From assembly GCF_009192765.1 (NCBI RefSeq), contig NZ_VOHQ01000004.1:124001-188000 (forward strand): DNA of 64,000 nucleotides, given 5' to 3'. The stretch comes from Agriterribacter humi. Its GTDB lineage: Bacteria > Bacteroidota > Bacteroidia > Chitinophagales > Chitinophagaceae. Below are positions 9,083-17,481 of this stretch, in pieces (position 1 is the stretch's first letter; each line of letters begins with the position of its first letter). The position numbers were made by a program, and so were the translations under genes. The notes beneath the pieces are model-generated. The model was given only the letters and a program-made list of their open reading frames with translations, ran no database searches and had not been told where the DNA came from.

Positions 9083-9320
9083 AATAATAAATTAGGAAAG
9101 TTAAGTTATGGAATGTTTAATAAATAAATCCTTTTTAAATGTTAACCCGTTTAACTCTCTTATATAGCGCTGGCAATAATACTTACCTGCTTTTGAGAGG
9201 GAATGAATTCATTTTTCCGGCAGCACAAAATTGTATCTTATCAAAAAACAAGTTGCCAGTAAATGTAAATGTTTTATTTTTAAGCCTCTTCTGATTATTT
9301 AATACGTTAATATCTTTTTC

Positions 9321-10478
9321 ATGAACAGAAAATTACGAATGGGTATGATCGGTGGGGGCAAAGATGCCTTCATCGGCGCGGTTCACCGCATTGCCGCTAA
9401 TATGGACGGGCTTATAGAATTATCCTGCGGGGCTTTAAGTATAAAGCCTGATATAGCCATGGATTCTGGTAAAGTACTTTTTTTGCCGGAAGACAGAACT
9501 TATTTGACTTATGAAGAAATGTTAGAAAAAGAAAGCCTGCTGCCTGCAGACAAGCGGATAGACTTTGTAACTATTGTTACGCCTAACTTCGCACATTTTG
9601 CTCCGGCTATGCTTGCATTAAGTAAAGGATTTCATGTAGTGATTGAAAAACCTATGACTTTTACGATTGACGAAGCCAGGCAATTGCAAAAAAAGGTAGA
9701 GGAAACAGGATTGGTGTTATGCCTTACGCATACCTATTCCGGCTATCCTATGGTTAAGCAGGCTAAACAAATGATCAAAGAAGGTGTTCTGGGAAAAATA
9801 AGGAAAGTTTGGGTGGAGTATCCGCAGGGATGGCTGAGCAGGCTTACAGAAAGAGAAGGGAATGCCCAGGCCGCCTGGAGAACAGATCCCTCCAAATCCG
9901 GAAAGAGTGGTTGTATGGGCGATATTGGTACACATGCAGCGCATCTTGCAGAATATATAACAGGATTAAAAATTACCAAATTGTCGGCAGATCTTAATAT
10001 TATGGTAGAAGGCAGACCTTTGGATGATGACGGCAATGTATTATTAAAGTTTGATAACGGAGCCGCGGGTGCATTACTGGCATCACAGGTAGCGGCAGGT
10101 GAAGAAAATGCGCTTAAGATCAGGATTTATGGCGAAAAAGGAGGATTAGAATGGGCACAGCAGGAACCCAATACTCTATTGGTAAAATGGTTGGATCAGC
10201 CCACACAAATATATCGCACGGGCGGTGGTTATTTGGGTAATTATGCCAAACACAATACCCGTGTACCTGGCGGCCATCCCGAGGGATACTTAGAAGCATT
10301 TGGTAATATTTACCGCAATTTCGCATTAACAGTGTCTGCACATATTGATGGACAAAAGCCTTCAGAAGAAATATTAGATTTTCCAACGGTGTATGAAGGG
10401 GTAAGAGGAATGGCTTTTATAGATAACGTGGTAAAGAGTGGTGCGAGCAATGAAAAATGGACGGAATTTGTGGTGTAA
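9321..10478 (+). CDS. Gfo/Idh/MocA family NAD(P)-dependent oxidoreductase
   Basis: A 385-residue cytoplasmic oxidoreductase. N-terminal Rossmann fold with MGMIGGGKDAFIGAVH; the cofactor and active-site Lys is in VVIEKPMTF (about residue 113), and the catalytic Asp-X3-His is in GDIGTHAAH. Members reduce or oxidise sugars and inositols, and several act on 3-keto sugars. It heads a plus-strand group with a sugar isomerase/epimerase, a cytochrome c and a DUF1080 protein. The group reads away from the GMC operon, so the two groups probably share a regulatory region. Confidence 0.88.
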   Translation: MNRKLRMGMIGGGKDAFIGAVHRIAANMDGLIELSCGALSIKPDIAMDSGKVLFLPEDRTYLTYEEMLEKESLLPADKRIDFVTIVTPNFAHFAPAMLALSKGFHVVIEKPMTFTIDEARQLQKKVEETGLVLCLTHTYSGYPMVKQAKQMIKEGVLGKIRKVWVEYPQGWLSRLTEREGNAQAAWRTDPSKSGKSGCMGDIGTHAAHLAEYITGLKITKLSADLNIMVEGRPLDDDGNVLLKFDNGAAGALLASQVAAGEENALKIRIYGEKGGLEWAQQEPNTLLVKWLDQPTQIYRTGGGYLGNYAKHNTRVPGGHPEGYLEAFGNIYRNFALTVSAHIDGQKPSEEILDFPTVYEGVRGMAFIDNVVKSGASNEKWTEFVV

Positions 10479-10504
10479 AGCATAAGGGGTAAGGAATAAA
10501 GTAT

Positions 10505-10540
10505 AAGATGTAAGGTTGTCCGGCCTATACCTACATCTTC
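10505..10540 (+). repeat. short intergenic hairpin made of taagg-type words
   Basis: AAGATGTAAGG and its near complement CCTACATCTT face each other in the 98-base gap between the Gfo/Idh and isomerase genes; the preceding 30 bases repeat variants of ataagg/gtaagg. It may be an attenuator or RNA-stabilising stem; there is no long T-run. Confidence 0.35.
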
Positions 10541-10576
10541 CACCTCAATTAATAATTTTTTTCAAATTTTACAATC

Positions 10577-11632
10577 ATGACAAATATCCAGGGTCCAGCT
10601 ATATTTCTTGCCCAGTTCCTGGGCGATCAGCCACCCTTTAATAATTTAAAATCTATTTGCGAATGGGCGGCAGGGTTAGGTTATGTTGGCGCTCAGCTAC
10701 CCACATGGGACAGCCGCGTTATTGACCTGCAGAAAGCAGCAGAAAGTAAAACCTATGCCGATGAAATTAAAGGTATAGTAAACGGGGCGGGCTTGCAGAT
10801 CACCGAACTTTCTTCTCATTTGCAGGGACAGTTAGTAGCAGTGCATCCGGCTTATAACGATTTGTTTGACGGATTTGCTCCTGAGGCCTACCGCGGTAAT
10901 CCAAAGGCACGTACCGAATGGGCTGTGCAACAATTAAAATATGCAGCTAAAGCATCTCAGAATCTTGGGTTGAAGGCGCATGCTACTTTTAGCGGCGCTT
11001 TATTGTGGCATACGGTGTATCCCTGGCCCCAGCGTCCGGCAGGATTAGTAGAAACAGGCTTTACGGAATTGGCCAGCCGCTGGTTGCCCATTTTAAATGT
11101 ATTTGATGAAAATGGTATAGATCTGTGCTACGAAATACACCCCGGAGAAGACCTGCATGACGGGATTTCGTATGAGATGTTTTTAGAAAAAGTAAACAAT
11201 CATTCACGCGCCTGCCTTTTATATGATCCCAGCCATTTTGTTTTACAATGTTTGAATTACTTAGATTATATAGACAATTACCACGAACGCATACGCATGT
11301 TTCATGTAAAGGATGCGGAATTTAATCCTACCGGGAAACAAGGTGTATATGGCGGATACCAGGGCTGGGTACAACGTGCAGGCCGTTTTCGTTCTTTAGG
11401 CGATGGGCAGGTAGATTTCAAGTCTATTTTCAGTAAACTGGCTGCATACAATTACGCCGGCTGGGCTGTGCTGGAATGGGAATGTGCCATTAAACATCCT
11501 GAAACAGGCGCAGCGGAAGGAGCGCCGTTTATTAAAGATCATATTATCCGGGTAACCGAAAAGGCCTTTGATGATTTTGCAGGAACAGGCAGTGATGAAA
11601 AATTTAATCGTAAAGTTTTGGGTCTTGCGTAG
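10577..11632 (+). CDS. sugar phosphate isomerase/epimerase family protein
   Basis: A 351-residue TIM-barrel protein with the metal ligands of the xylose-isomerase-like family: Glu in LCYEIHPGED, Asp and His in LLYDPSHF, His and Asp in RMFHVKDAEF, and Glu in AVLEWECAIKHP. It has no signal peptide, unlike the related proteins at 8180 and 19679. Proteins of this kind sit beside Gfo/Idh dehydrogenases in keto-sugar and inositol catabolic loci. Here it lies between a Gfo/Idh gene and a cytochrome c gene, which argues for a step in the same sugar-oxidation pathway. The actual substrate is unknown. Confidence 0.87.
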   Translation: MTNIQGPAIFLAQFLGDQPPFNNLKSICEWAAGLGYVGAQLPTWDSRVIDLQKAAESKTYADEIKGIVNGAGLQITELSSHLQGQLVAVHPAYNDLFDGFAPEAYRGNPKARTEWAVQQLKYAAKASQNLGLKAHATFSGALLWHTVYPWPQRPAGLVETGFTELASRWLPILNVFDENGIDLCYEIHPGEDLHDGISYEMFLEKVNNHSRACLLYDPSHFVLQCLNYLDYIDNYHERIRMFHVKDAEFNPTGKQGVYGGYQGWVQRAGRFRSLGDGQVDFKSIFSKLAAYNYAGWAVLEWECAIKHPETGAAEGAPFIKDHIIRVTEKAFDDFAGTGSDEKFNRKVLGLA

Positions 11633-11693
11633 TATTTATTCGGATATTTATGCCCTGATTTTTGACAATACGATGACATTAAAAAAAGCAAGC

Positions 11694-12122
11694 ATGAAAA
11701 AAGTGGTAGCAGTATTTTCCTTAATTACAATTTGTTACGCCTGTGGCAGTTCCAATGCCGAAGTAAAAAAACCAATTAGCATCAATGTAAATCCACAGAT
11801 AAATGCCGGGCATAAGGTAGCGGTGGCCGACACAGCCAAAGCCAGCGGAACCCAGGCAACGGCTGCTGCACCAGCTAAAGACGGGAAAGCGTTGATTGCA
11901 GGATCGGATTGCCTGGCCTGCCACCAGGAAACCAATAAGCTGGTAGGACCTGCCTATGCTGAAGTTGCTAAAAAATACAAAGAAGCGGATATTCCAAAGC
12001 TTGTTAAAAAAATAATAGATGGCGGCTCAGGTGTTTGGGGAGAGATTCCCATGCCCCCGCATGCATCTTTAGCACATGATGATGTGGAAGCCATGGTCAA
12101 ATACATTCTTACCATTAAATAA
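11694..12122 (+). CDS. lipoprotein cytochrome c, single haem
   Basis: A 142-residue class I cytochrome c. The haem-binding CLACH is at 73-77 and the probable axial Met is in EIPMPPH (residue 120). The chosen start gives MKKVVAVFSLITICYAC, a lipoprotein signal with Cys17 as lipid anchor; the frame continues upstream to an ATG at 11673 and beyond, but that would bury the signal. An Ala/Lys-rich linker (about 40-66) separates anchor and haem domain. Its place beside GMC dehydrogenases with a predicted Fe-S centre makes it the likely electron acceptor linking sugar oxidation to the respiratory chain. 61 bases separate it from the isomerase gene and 5 from the DUF1080 gene. Confidence 0.88.
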   Translation: MKKVVAVFSLITICYACGSSNAEVKKPISINVNPQINAGHKVAVADTAKASGTQATAAAPAKDGKALIAGSDCLACHQETNKLVGPAYAEVAKKYKEADIPKLVKKIIDGGSGVWGEIPMPPHASLAHDDVEAMVKYILTIK

Positions 12123-12127
12123 ATATT

Positions 12128-12856
12128 ATGAAAATTTTCAGGACAATAGTTTTAAGCAGTTTATTGCTGGCCGGTGGCGCTTTACTCACTGATGCGGTTG
12201 CCCAGCAAAAAGACAATACACTTTCCAAAAAAGAAAAAAAGCAGGGCTGGCAATTGCTATTCGACGGGACTACGACCAATGGCTGGCATTCATTTAATAA
12301 GCCTCAGTTGGGCAGCGCATGGAATGTGAACGATGGTGCATTTCACCTGGGGAAGAAAGAAGACAGGGATTCCGGCGGCGATGCCATTACCAATGAAGTT
12401 TTTGGCGATTTTGAGTTAAAGCTTGAATGGAAGATTTCGCCTAATGGCAACAGTGGTATCATGTTCCTGGTAAAGGAAGATCCCAAATATAAATATGCCC
12501 ATTATACCGGCCCTGAAATGCAGGTATTGGATAATAACGGGCACCCGGATGCAAAGATCATTAAACACCGCGCCGGCGACTTGTATGATTTGATTACCAG
12601 TAAACCAGAAAACGTAAAGCCCGTTGGAGAATGGAATATTGTAGAAATTAAATTAAAAGATTCCAAATTGGAGCTTTGGCAAAACGGCGTTAAAGTAGTG
12701 TCAACCACGCTGTGGGATGATAACTGGAACAAGCTGGTAGCAGGCAGTAAGTTTAAAGATCTGGAAGATTTTGCCAAATTTAAATCAGGTCACATCGTAT
12801 TGCAGGATCATGGCAATGAAGTGTGGTATAAAAACATTAAGATCAGGAAATTGTAG
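12128..12856 (+). CDS. secreted DUF1080 protein (3-keto-disaccharide hydrolase family)
   Basis: A 242-residue protein with a signal peptide ending near TDAVAQQKD, followed by a concanavalin-like DUF1080 domain: GWQLLFDGTTTNGWHSFNK, GDFELKLEWKISPNGNSGIMF, GPEMQVLDNNGHPDAK and a final VWYKNIKIRKL. Some DUF1080 members from gut Bacteroides split 3-keto-glycosides made by Gfo/Idh or GMC enzymes. That fits the neighbours here, so periplasmic cleavage of a 3-keto-glycoside is the favoured role, although it is not proven by sequence. A strong terminator follows at 12887, closing the plus-strand unit that began at 9321. Confidence 0.9.
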   Translation: MKIFRTIVLSSLLLAGGALLTDAVAQQKDNTLSKKEKKQGWQLLFDGTTTNGWHSFNKPQLGSAWNVNDGAFHLGKKEDRDSGGDAITNEVFGDFELKLEWKISPNGNSGIMFLVKEDPKYKYAHYTGPEMQVLDNNGHPDAKIIKHRAGDLYDLITSKPENVKPVGEWNIVEIKLKDSKLELWQNGVKVVSTTLWDDNWNKLVAGSKFKDLEDFAKFKSGHIVLQDHGNEVWYKNIKIRKL

Positions 12857-12886
12857 AGTGAACTAATAGTAGTGGAAAGAAATTGG

Positions 12887-12920
12887 AACCGGTTAAGCAA
12901 CGCTGAGCCGGTTTTTTTGT
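12887..12920 (+). terminator. rho-independent terminator after the DUF1080 gene
   Basis: AACCGGTTAAGC pairs with GCTGAGCCGGTT at 11 of 12 positions around an AAC loop, followed by TTTTT. It ends the 9321-12856 unit. Confidence 0.8.
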
Positions 12921-13018
12921 GCAGTCTTTCTAAAAGTTAAAAGCAGGTAGCTTACTGTGCAGGGAAATAATCAAATGGATTTTTCGTTTTACCATCTTAG
13001 ACTTTTAAACTCCGTTGA

Positions 13019-13552
13019 ATGAAATATATTTTACCAATTTTATTGATTTGTTTTACTACTGTTTTGTCCTGTAAAAAATTAGATAAGCTTACCCAATTCG
13101 ACCTTACATATACCAGTGAAGCTACTATTAGCGCTGGCATTGCGTCGAACCTGCCTTTTGATGTATTTACGCCAGATGTTACCACTCAATCAGAATCTGA
13201 ATTTAAAGGACACAATACGGCCAAAAACCTGGTGCAATCCATCAAGCTTAAAAAGATGCTGATAGCCGTTACCAATCCGGCTGATCGTAACCTGGATTTC
13301 TTAAAAGACATAGAATTGTATATTTCCGCTGAGGGAGAAAAAGAAATGCGCATTGCATGGAAATACAATATTCCGGATACCACAGGAAAAGAAATATTGC
13401 TTGAAACCGGACTGGAAGAGCTCAAACCCTACCTCATAAAGGAAAAATACCGCATAAGGCTAAAAGTTACTACAAGCAAAATCATGAATACAGATATAAC
13501 TGTAAAACTGGTAAGTACGTTCAGGGTAAATGCCAACATTATGGGTATATAA
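13019..13552 (+). CDS. small lipoprotein of unknown function
   Basis: A 177-residue protein. MKYILPILLICFTTVLSC is a lipoprotein signal with Cys18 as the modified residue. The mature part is rich in short beta-strand-like segments (LTYTSEATISAG, KLKKMLIAVTNP, IELYISAEGEKEMRIAWKY) with no catalytic motif. It resembles envelope lipoproteins of unknown function common in Bacteroidota, and I cannot name a family. It is probably transcribed alone: a terminator precedes it and a long gene-poor stretch follows. Confidence 0.6.
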   Translation: MKYILPILLICFTTVLSCKKLDKLTQFDLTYTSEATISAGIASNLPFDVFTPDVTTQSESEFKGHNTAKNLVQSIKLKKMLIAVTNPADRNLDFLKDIELYISAEGEKEMRIAWKYNIPDTTGKEILLETGLEELKPYLIKEKYRIRLKVTTSKIMNTDITVKLVSTFRVNANIMGI

Positions 13553-13649
13553 AAAAAGCAGGTACGGTCATTTTGAGGCGTCGAAAACAGGAGGCTTATT
13601 CTAAGTACCATTTCAAGTGCTGCCATTTTTTGCAGGATCAACGAACCTT

Positions 13650-13864
13650 CTAACAGTAGTCCATCATTATCAAAATACCGCTTATTGAACCCATAGTATA
13701 TTCCGTCCCCGTTTTCAACTTTATAAGGGTCTTTTTAGCGCAATACAATACAATTTGCTCTTTGCTTGAGTCGGGCTGAATGATTATTTTAAGCACTTCA
13801 TTGCCTGCGAAAAGCCGTAAACAGCCAATAGCAGCGAACCCTGCATCAGTATAATAGACTTATT
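13650..13864 (-). other. possible gene relic in the 13.6-14.2 kb gene-poor stretch
   Basis: The 700 bases between 13553 and 14262 hold no intact gene. On the minus strand one frame stays open for about 70 codons without a start and reads like protein (FAAIGCLRLFAGNEVLKII, then SSKEQIVLYCAKKTLIKL) up to a stop at 13650. A neighbouring frame continues with a Gly/Asp-rich stretch. This could be a decayed envelope protein, but chance cannot be excluded. Confidence 0.2.
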
Positions 13865-13997
13865 CACGGGCTTATTTAAAATAAGTTAGTTCAAAGCAAA
13901 GTGGTTTATCGAACCTTTTTTCCCTGTAGTCGAAGCAAAACAATACTTAATCGAATTAAGTTTCATACCCGGTTAATGTTTTACATATTTGTACTGT

Positions 13998-14272
13998 TAT
14001 AGTTGATGACGTTAACCCAATGAAAACTGAAATCCCAATCCTTTGAACAACTGCCCCGGGTCCCGAAACCTGATCCTTAGAAAGAAAGATCCGATACTTA
14101 GGAAAAAACAAAAGTCAACCTGAAAAACCGTATCCAATTTATCCCTTGAAAGAAACTGTGAAGTCCCGTCAGTACCCTTGAATAAAAACCAAATAACGTT
14201 TGCTTTACAACCTCCTGACAAGATTTCAAATGATTGAACCACGCCTTATTCTAAGCGTGGTTTTATTTTTTA
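13998..14272 (+). ncRNA. candidate small RNA with own promoter and terminator
   Basis: No protein gene fits here on the plus strand, yet a good terminator pointing rightward ends at 14272. Upstream, TTT (13961-13963), 20 bases, then CATATTTG (13984-13991) resembles the TTG-N20-TAnnTTTG promoter with two mismatches. A transcript of about 275 bases would result. It contains only an 8-codon reading frame near its 5' end. The evidence is weak; the terminator alone could serve read-through from 13019. Confidence 0.25.
14237..14272 (+). terminator. rho-independent terminator, plus strand
   Basis: AACCACGC pairs with GCGTGGTT (14237-14244 and 14255-14262), followed by TTATTTTTTAT. The T-run overlaps the stop codon of the minus-strand gene at 14263, and it points the wrong way to serve that gene. 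Confidence 0.65.
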
Positions 14273-15375
14273 TCTAAATAAATTTTTCGTCCTTCTTTCC
14301 GCAGCGATTCGTACACGGCATCAATCGCTATCATATCTTTCAACGCTTCTTCGCCGGTCATATCGGGATCGGGTGTCCCGTTGAGTATGCAATCGGCCAG
14401 GCCGTCCATTTGTGCCGCCTGGTGTGTGATCAGCGGCTGATTCATGGGTCCCAGGTGGGTTTTCCCCCCGATAGGCCCGTACCCAAAAGCAGGGCTAAGT
14501 TCTGCAAAACCTTTTTCACCGATAAGGTACAGCCTTTCGTAATTATTAAAATTGTACGTTGTTCCGCAGGAGGCGACAACGCCGCTGGGGAAGCCAAGCT
14601 GGAAAGTAACAGTTTCGTCTACTTCGGCGAATTTAACCCTGTCTGTTTTGGTTTCCTGGGCCGTTACCCAAATGGGCTCTTCGCCGGTAGCATAACGGGC
14701 GCCATTAAGCGCATATACACCTACATCCATCATGGCGCCTCCACCTGCAAGCGCTTTTTTTAAACGCCATTGTGTTGGATCGCCGATTTTAAAGCCCATG
14801 TAATTATTTACGTGCATGATCCTGCCAAATTCACCGGCTTTACGCATTCTTATCAATTCGCGGGTATGGGGTTCAAAATGCAGGCGGTAGCCCACATAAA
14901 ACTTCACACCTGCTTTTTTACATGCGGCAATCATTTCCCTTGCCTGCTGTGCATTATCGGCAACGGGCTTTTCACAAATAATATGTTTACCTGTGGCGGC
15001 TACCTGCAATACATGCTTGTGATGCAGTGAATTGGGCGTAGTAATATATACCAGGTCAATATCAGGATTGTTGGCTATGGTATGGAGATTGCCATAATTA
15101 TAGACATTCTTATCGGGTATTCCATAATTAGATTTCCAGACAGCGATTTTGGAAGACGTTCCGGTAACAATACCTGTAAGGCTTGCCAGTTGGCATTCTT
15201 TCATGGCCCTGGCTACAATATTGGCATAGCCGCCAAGGCCCATAAGGGCCACACGAAGTTTTTTACCCGGTTTTTTAAAAGAGGGAAACAAAGATGCGGA
15301 AGAAGATAACGGGGCCAGTGCAGCAGCACCTATTCCGATAGATAATTTTTGTAAAAAATCGCGGCGGGAATTCAT
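14263..15375 (-). CDS. exported Gfo/Idh/MocA family oxidoreductase
   Basis: A 370-residue protein. The N-terminus MNSRRDFLQKLSIGIGAAAL is a Tat signal (SRRDFL), so NAD(P) would be bound before export, as for glucose-fructose oxidoreductase. Rossmann region RVALMGLGGYANIV, catalytic Lys in HIICEKPVADN (about residue 130) and a conserved MMDVGVYALNGARY where family members of the glucose-fructose oxidoreductase type have Asp and Tyr instead of Asp-X3-His. Hence a periplasmic sugar oxidoreductase. It may join the sugar-oxidation locus 1.4 kb to the left, but is on the opposite strand and separated by a gene-poor stretch. Confidence 0.87.
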   Translation of the reverse strand: MNSRRDFLQKLSIGIGAAALAPLSSSASLFPSFKKPGKKLRVALMGLGGYANIVARAMKECQLASLTGIVTGTSSKIAVWKSNYGIPDKNVYNYGNLHTIANNPDIDLVYITTPNSLHHKHVLQVAATGKHIICEKPVADNAQQAREMIAACKKAGVKFYVGYRLHFEPHTRELIRMRKAGEFGRIMHVNNYMGFKIGDPTQWRLKKALAGGGAMMDVGVYALNGARYATGEEPIWVTAQETKTDRVKFAEVDETVTFQLGFPSGVVASCGTTYNFNNYERLYLIGEKGFAELSPAFGYGPIGGKTHLGPMNQPLITHQAAQMDGLADCILNGTPDPDMTGEEALKDMIAIDAVYESLRKEGRKIYLDKK

Positions 15376-15562
15376 AACAGATGTTTAAATAAGATTGGGT
15401 TACATACTTACGATGCAGAATAAAGTTCGCATATACTCATGAAAGATAAAGCATAAATTTTTTGCATAATAAGGACTCTTCTTTTCTAATGATCCGTATA
15501 GGATTTCACCAGAAGCAAAAAGACATGTAATTTGTATGCTTACCCGAATAAAAATCAGCAAT

Positions 15563-16000
15563 ATGAAAAATCAGCAGTATAGAAACCATGTGCGCTATTA
15601 CCCTCCGCACCACTTTATTTTTTACCCGGTTATTATATTACTGCTTTTTATCAGCATCCGGGGAGTATGGATTGATGCTGCCAACCAATGGCTGTGGATA
15701 ATGGTTACTTTGTTAACCGTGATTACAGGATGGCTGAGCTTTATGGTGAGGCAACATTATGCGCTAACCACTCAAAACCGTATAGTGCGGCTGGAACTTC
15801 GTGTGCGTTATTACCAGCTTACACAGCAACGTTTAGAAAATATAGAACAGCAGTTAAGCTTCAGGCAACTGGCTGCATTGCGGTTTGCTTCCGATCAAGA
15901 GCTTGTTCCACTTATACACCGTACGTTAAAAGAAGGACTGCCTCCTGCTGCAATTAAACAGGCTATTAAAGATTGGTTGCCCGATGCGATGCGGGTATAA
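15563..16000 (+). CDS. DUF6526-like membrane protein
   Basis: A 145-residue protein starting MKNQQYRNHVRYYPPHHFIF. Two membrane segments (about 19-36 and 43-62) are followed by a basic cytoplasmic part with a predicted coiled coil, RLELRVRYYQLTQQRLENIE. The pattern, including the NHxRYYPPHHF start, is that of the DUF6526 family, small inner-membrane proteins widespread in Bacteroidota with no known role. The frame is open upstream to 15536, but the later ATG gives the family start. Confidence 0.75.
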   Translation: MKNQQYRNHVRYYPPHHFIFYPVIILLLFISIRGVWIDAANQWLWIMVTLLTVITGWLSFMVRQHYALTTQNRIVRLELRVRYYQLTQQRLENIEQQLSFRQLAALRFASDQELVPLIHRTLKEGLPPAAIKQAIKDWLPDAMRV

Positions 16001-16002
16001 TA

Positions 16003-16491
16003 CTACTCTATATCTTTATTCCTGTCTTCTGTTTCATTGTCTGTACTGAAGGAATTGTTTTCTTCATCCTCTTCACCTATTTCTTCATCAGCATCATCCG
16101 CTTCACTTCCCGGCACATCCAGGTCGCTGCCACTTAAGCCGCTGCCCTCATTCAGTAATTCCCCTTCATCGTCTGTTATATCTAATTTTGCGCGCCGCAA
16201 AACATTTTCATCATCTGTTGGCATCTTTTCCGCCGCATTTGCAAGGTCTTTTCTTTCATCAGGGGTTACATCTGCATCCGGGTCTGAATCTATATCCGGA
16301 TCGTCCAGATTTTTATCTGTTTCATCGGGCGTAATATCCGGTACTTCCTCCGGTGATTTTTTATATGGAATATCGTCTGGTGTTTCCGGAACTTCTGTTA
16401 TTTTTTTACTGCCGGGGTGAATATTTTTTTCGATTTTTTTGATATCCGGAAATTCAGGCTTTCCTTTTTTACCATGCTTTTTATTTTCCAT
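16003..16491 (-). CDS. highly acidic low-complexity protein
   Basis: A 162-residue protein with a short basic head (MENKKHGKKGKPEFPDIKK) followed by a strongly acidic body of Asp/Glu/Pro repeats such as TPDETDKNLDDPDIDSDPDA and a Glu-rich tail. No folded domain is apparent; it is probably intrinsically disordered. Similar acidic proteins recur in Chitinophagaceae without known function. It ends 2 bases after the convergent DUF6526-like gene. Confidence 0.6.
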   Translation of the reverse strand: MENKKHGKKGKPEFPDIKKIEKNIHPGSKKITEVPETPDDIPYKKSPEEVPDITPDETDKNLDDPDIDSDPDADVTPDERKDLANAAEKMPTDDENVLRRAKLDITDDEGELLNEGSGLSGSDLDVPGSEADDADEEIGEEDEENNSFSTDNETEDRNKDIE

Positions 16492-16628
16492 CGTAATATA
16501 TTTTTAGGCATTTCGTTTTTGAGAATCATTTCTGTTTTAGGGACTCTTTCCCCCTACGTCCTATTGAAAGTGTTTTAGATACCCGGCAAAATGGTTAATG
16601 CCCGGTTTTCGTGTACCTTTTTTATTGA

Positions 16629-17129
16629 TTAATATTTTACGCTACCATGAACCCCTGCATCCGGTTGGTTTCCTGTGAGGGCTGCCGCAGCAATTTTTAT
16701 CATGGAAATAAGCTTGCCATTTTTCGTGTCCCAGTAATGCCCTACATCGGGATGTACTTTTATGAGTGTAATATCCGGGTCTTCTTTACCCTGTTCAAAC
16801 CAGGCCTTAGCCAGTGGAGTCCACAACGCTTCAATTTTTTTTCGGTCATCTACAATTTGAGCATACGCTGTAAGCGACAGGTAATGTTGTGCGCCTGTAT
16901 CGGCATACATCAGATAAACTTTATTATCCGCTGTTATTTGTATGTTTTTAAGACTATTCCTGCTGCTAAAAAACCAAATGGTTCCATTATCATCAATGCC
17001 TTGTGTGCTCATTGGCCTTGAAACAATTTCGTTTCCTTCGAACGTGCAAAAAAGGCATATTTTATTTTCAGCAAGTGCTTTGAGTTTGTTAATAGCCGCA
17101 TCATCGGATAAATTTTTAATATCTTCCAT
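16629..17129 (-). CDS. pyridoxamine 5'-phosphate oxidase-like flavin protein (general stress protein 26 type)
   Basis: A 166-residue split-barrel flavin-binding protein. Start 17129 (MEDIKNLSDDAAINKL) is preferred because AAGGAAAA lies 9 bases upstream; an ATG at 17156 is also in frame. Motifs: CLFCTFEGNEIVSRPMSTQG, DDNGTIWFFSSRNSLK, and VGHYWDTKNGK near the end, as in general stress protein 26. Such proteins bind FMN or FAD in the cytoplasm and are linked to stress responses; the reaction is unknown. Confidence 0.85.
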   Translation of the reverse strand: MEDIKNLSDDAAINKLKALAENKICLFCTFEGNEIVSRPMSTQGIDDNGTIWFFSSRNSLKNIQITADNKVYLMYADTGAQHYLSLTAYAQIVDDRKKIEALWTPLAKAWFEQGKEDPDITLIKVHPDVGHYWDTKNGKLISMIKIAAAALTGNQPDAGVHGSVKY

Positions 17130-17308
17130 ATGAACATTTTCCTTCATTAAGTTCATAAATCATACCACAGCTATTACTGCATACCTTTAATGAAATAATT
17201 GTAATCCTGTAGAATAAATTACCCGTATCTTCATCCCATTGCATTTTTGCTTTTTATGAAGGCTCAGAATGCGGTATAAGACGTATCTTTATAAAAAAAT
17301 ATAGCATT

Positions 17309-17464
17309 ATGTCATTGCTGAATCAACAAAACAACAAGGGCAAAAAAAAGGGAAATAAGAAAGCCAATTTGGCCAGTAACCAGGGATCCAAATTCATACA
17401 AAAACCCAAAGCCACAGGTTTTGTAAGCAAACAAACCAATACGGGTTCACAAAGAGGGAGCTAA
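17309..17464 (+). CDS. small basic protein, 51 residues
   Basis: ATG at 17309 and TAA at 17462 give a 51-residue protein, MSLLNQQNNKGKKKGNKK followed by ANLASNQGSKFIQKPKATG and a Gly/Ser/Gln-rich tail. It is very rich in Lys, Asn, Gln and Gly, with no hydrophobic core. It may be a nucleic-acid-binding or disordered stress peptide. The tight placement 17 bases before the VOC gene and the codon usage of its neighbours support it being real, but this is not certain. Confidence 0.5.
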   Translation: MSLLNQQNNKGKKKGNKKANLASNQGSKFIQKPKATGFVSKQTNTGSQRGS

Positions 17465-17481
17465 GTTTTTATAATGTGATA

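Noticed and set aside
14012-14242. 76-residue minus-strand frame downstream of the exported Gfo/Idh gene
   Set aside because: Composition is odd (Phe-rich), there is no family and it lies under a possible plus-strand RNA.
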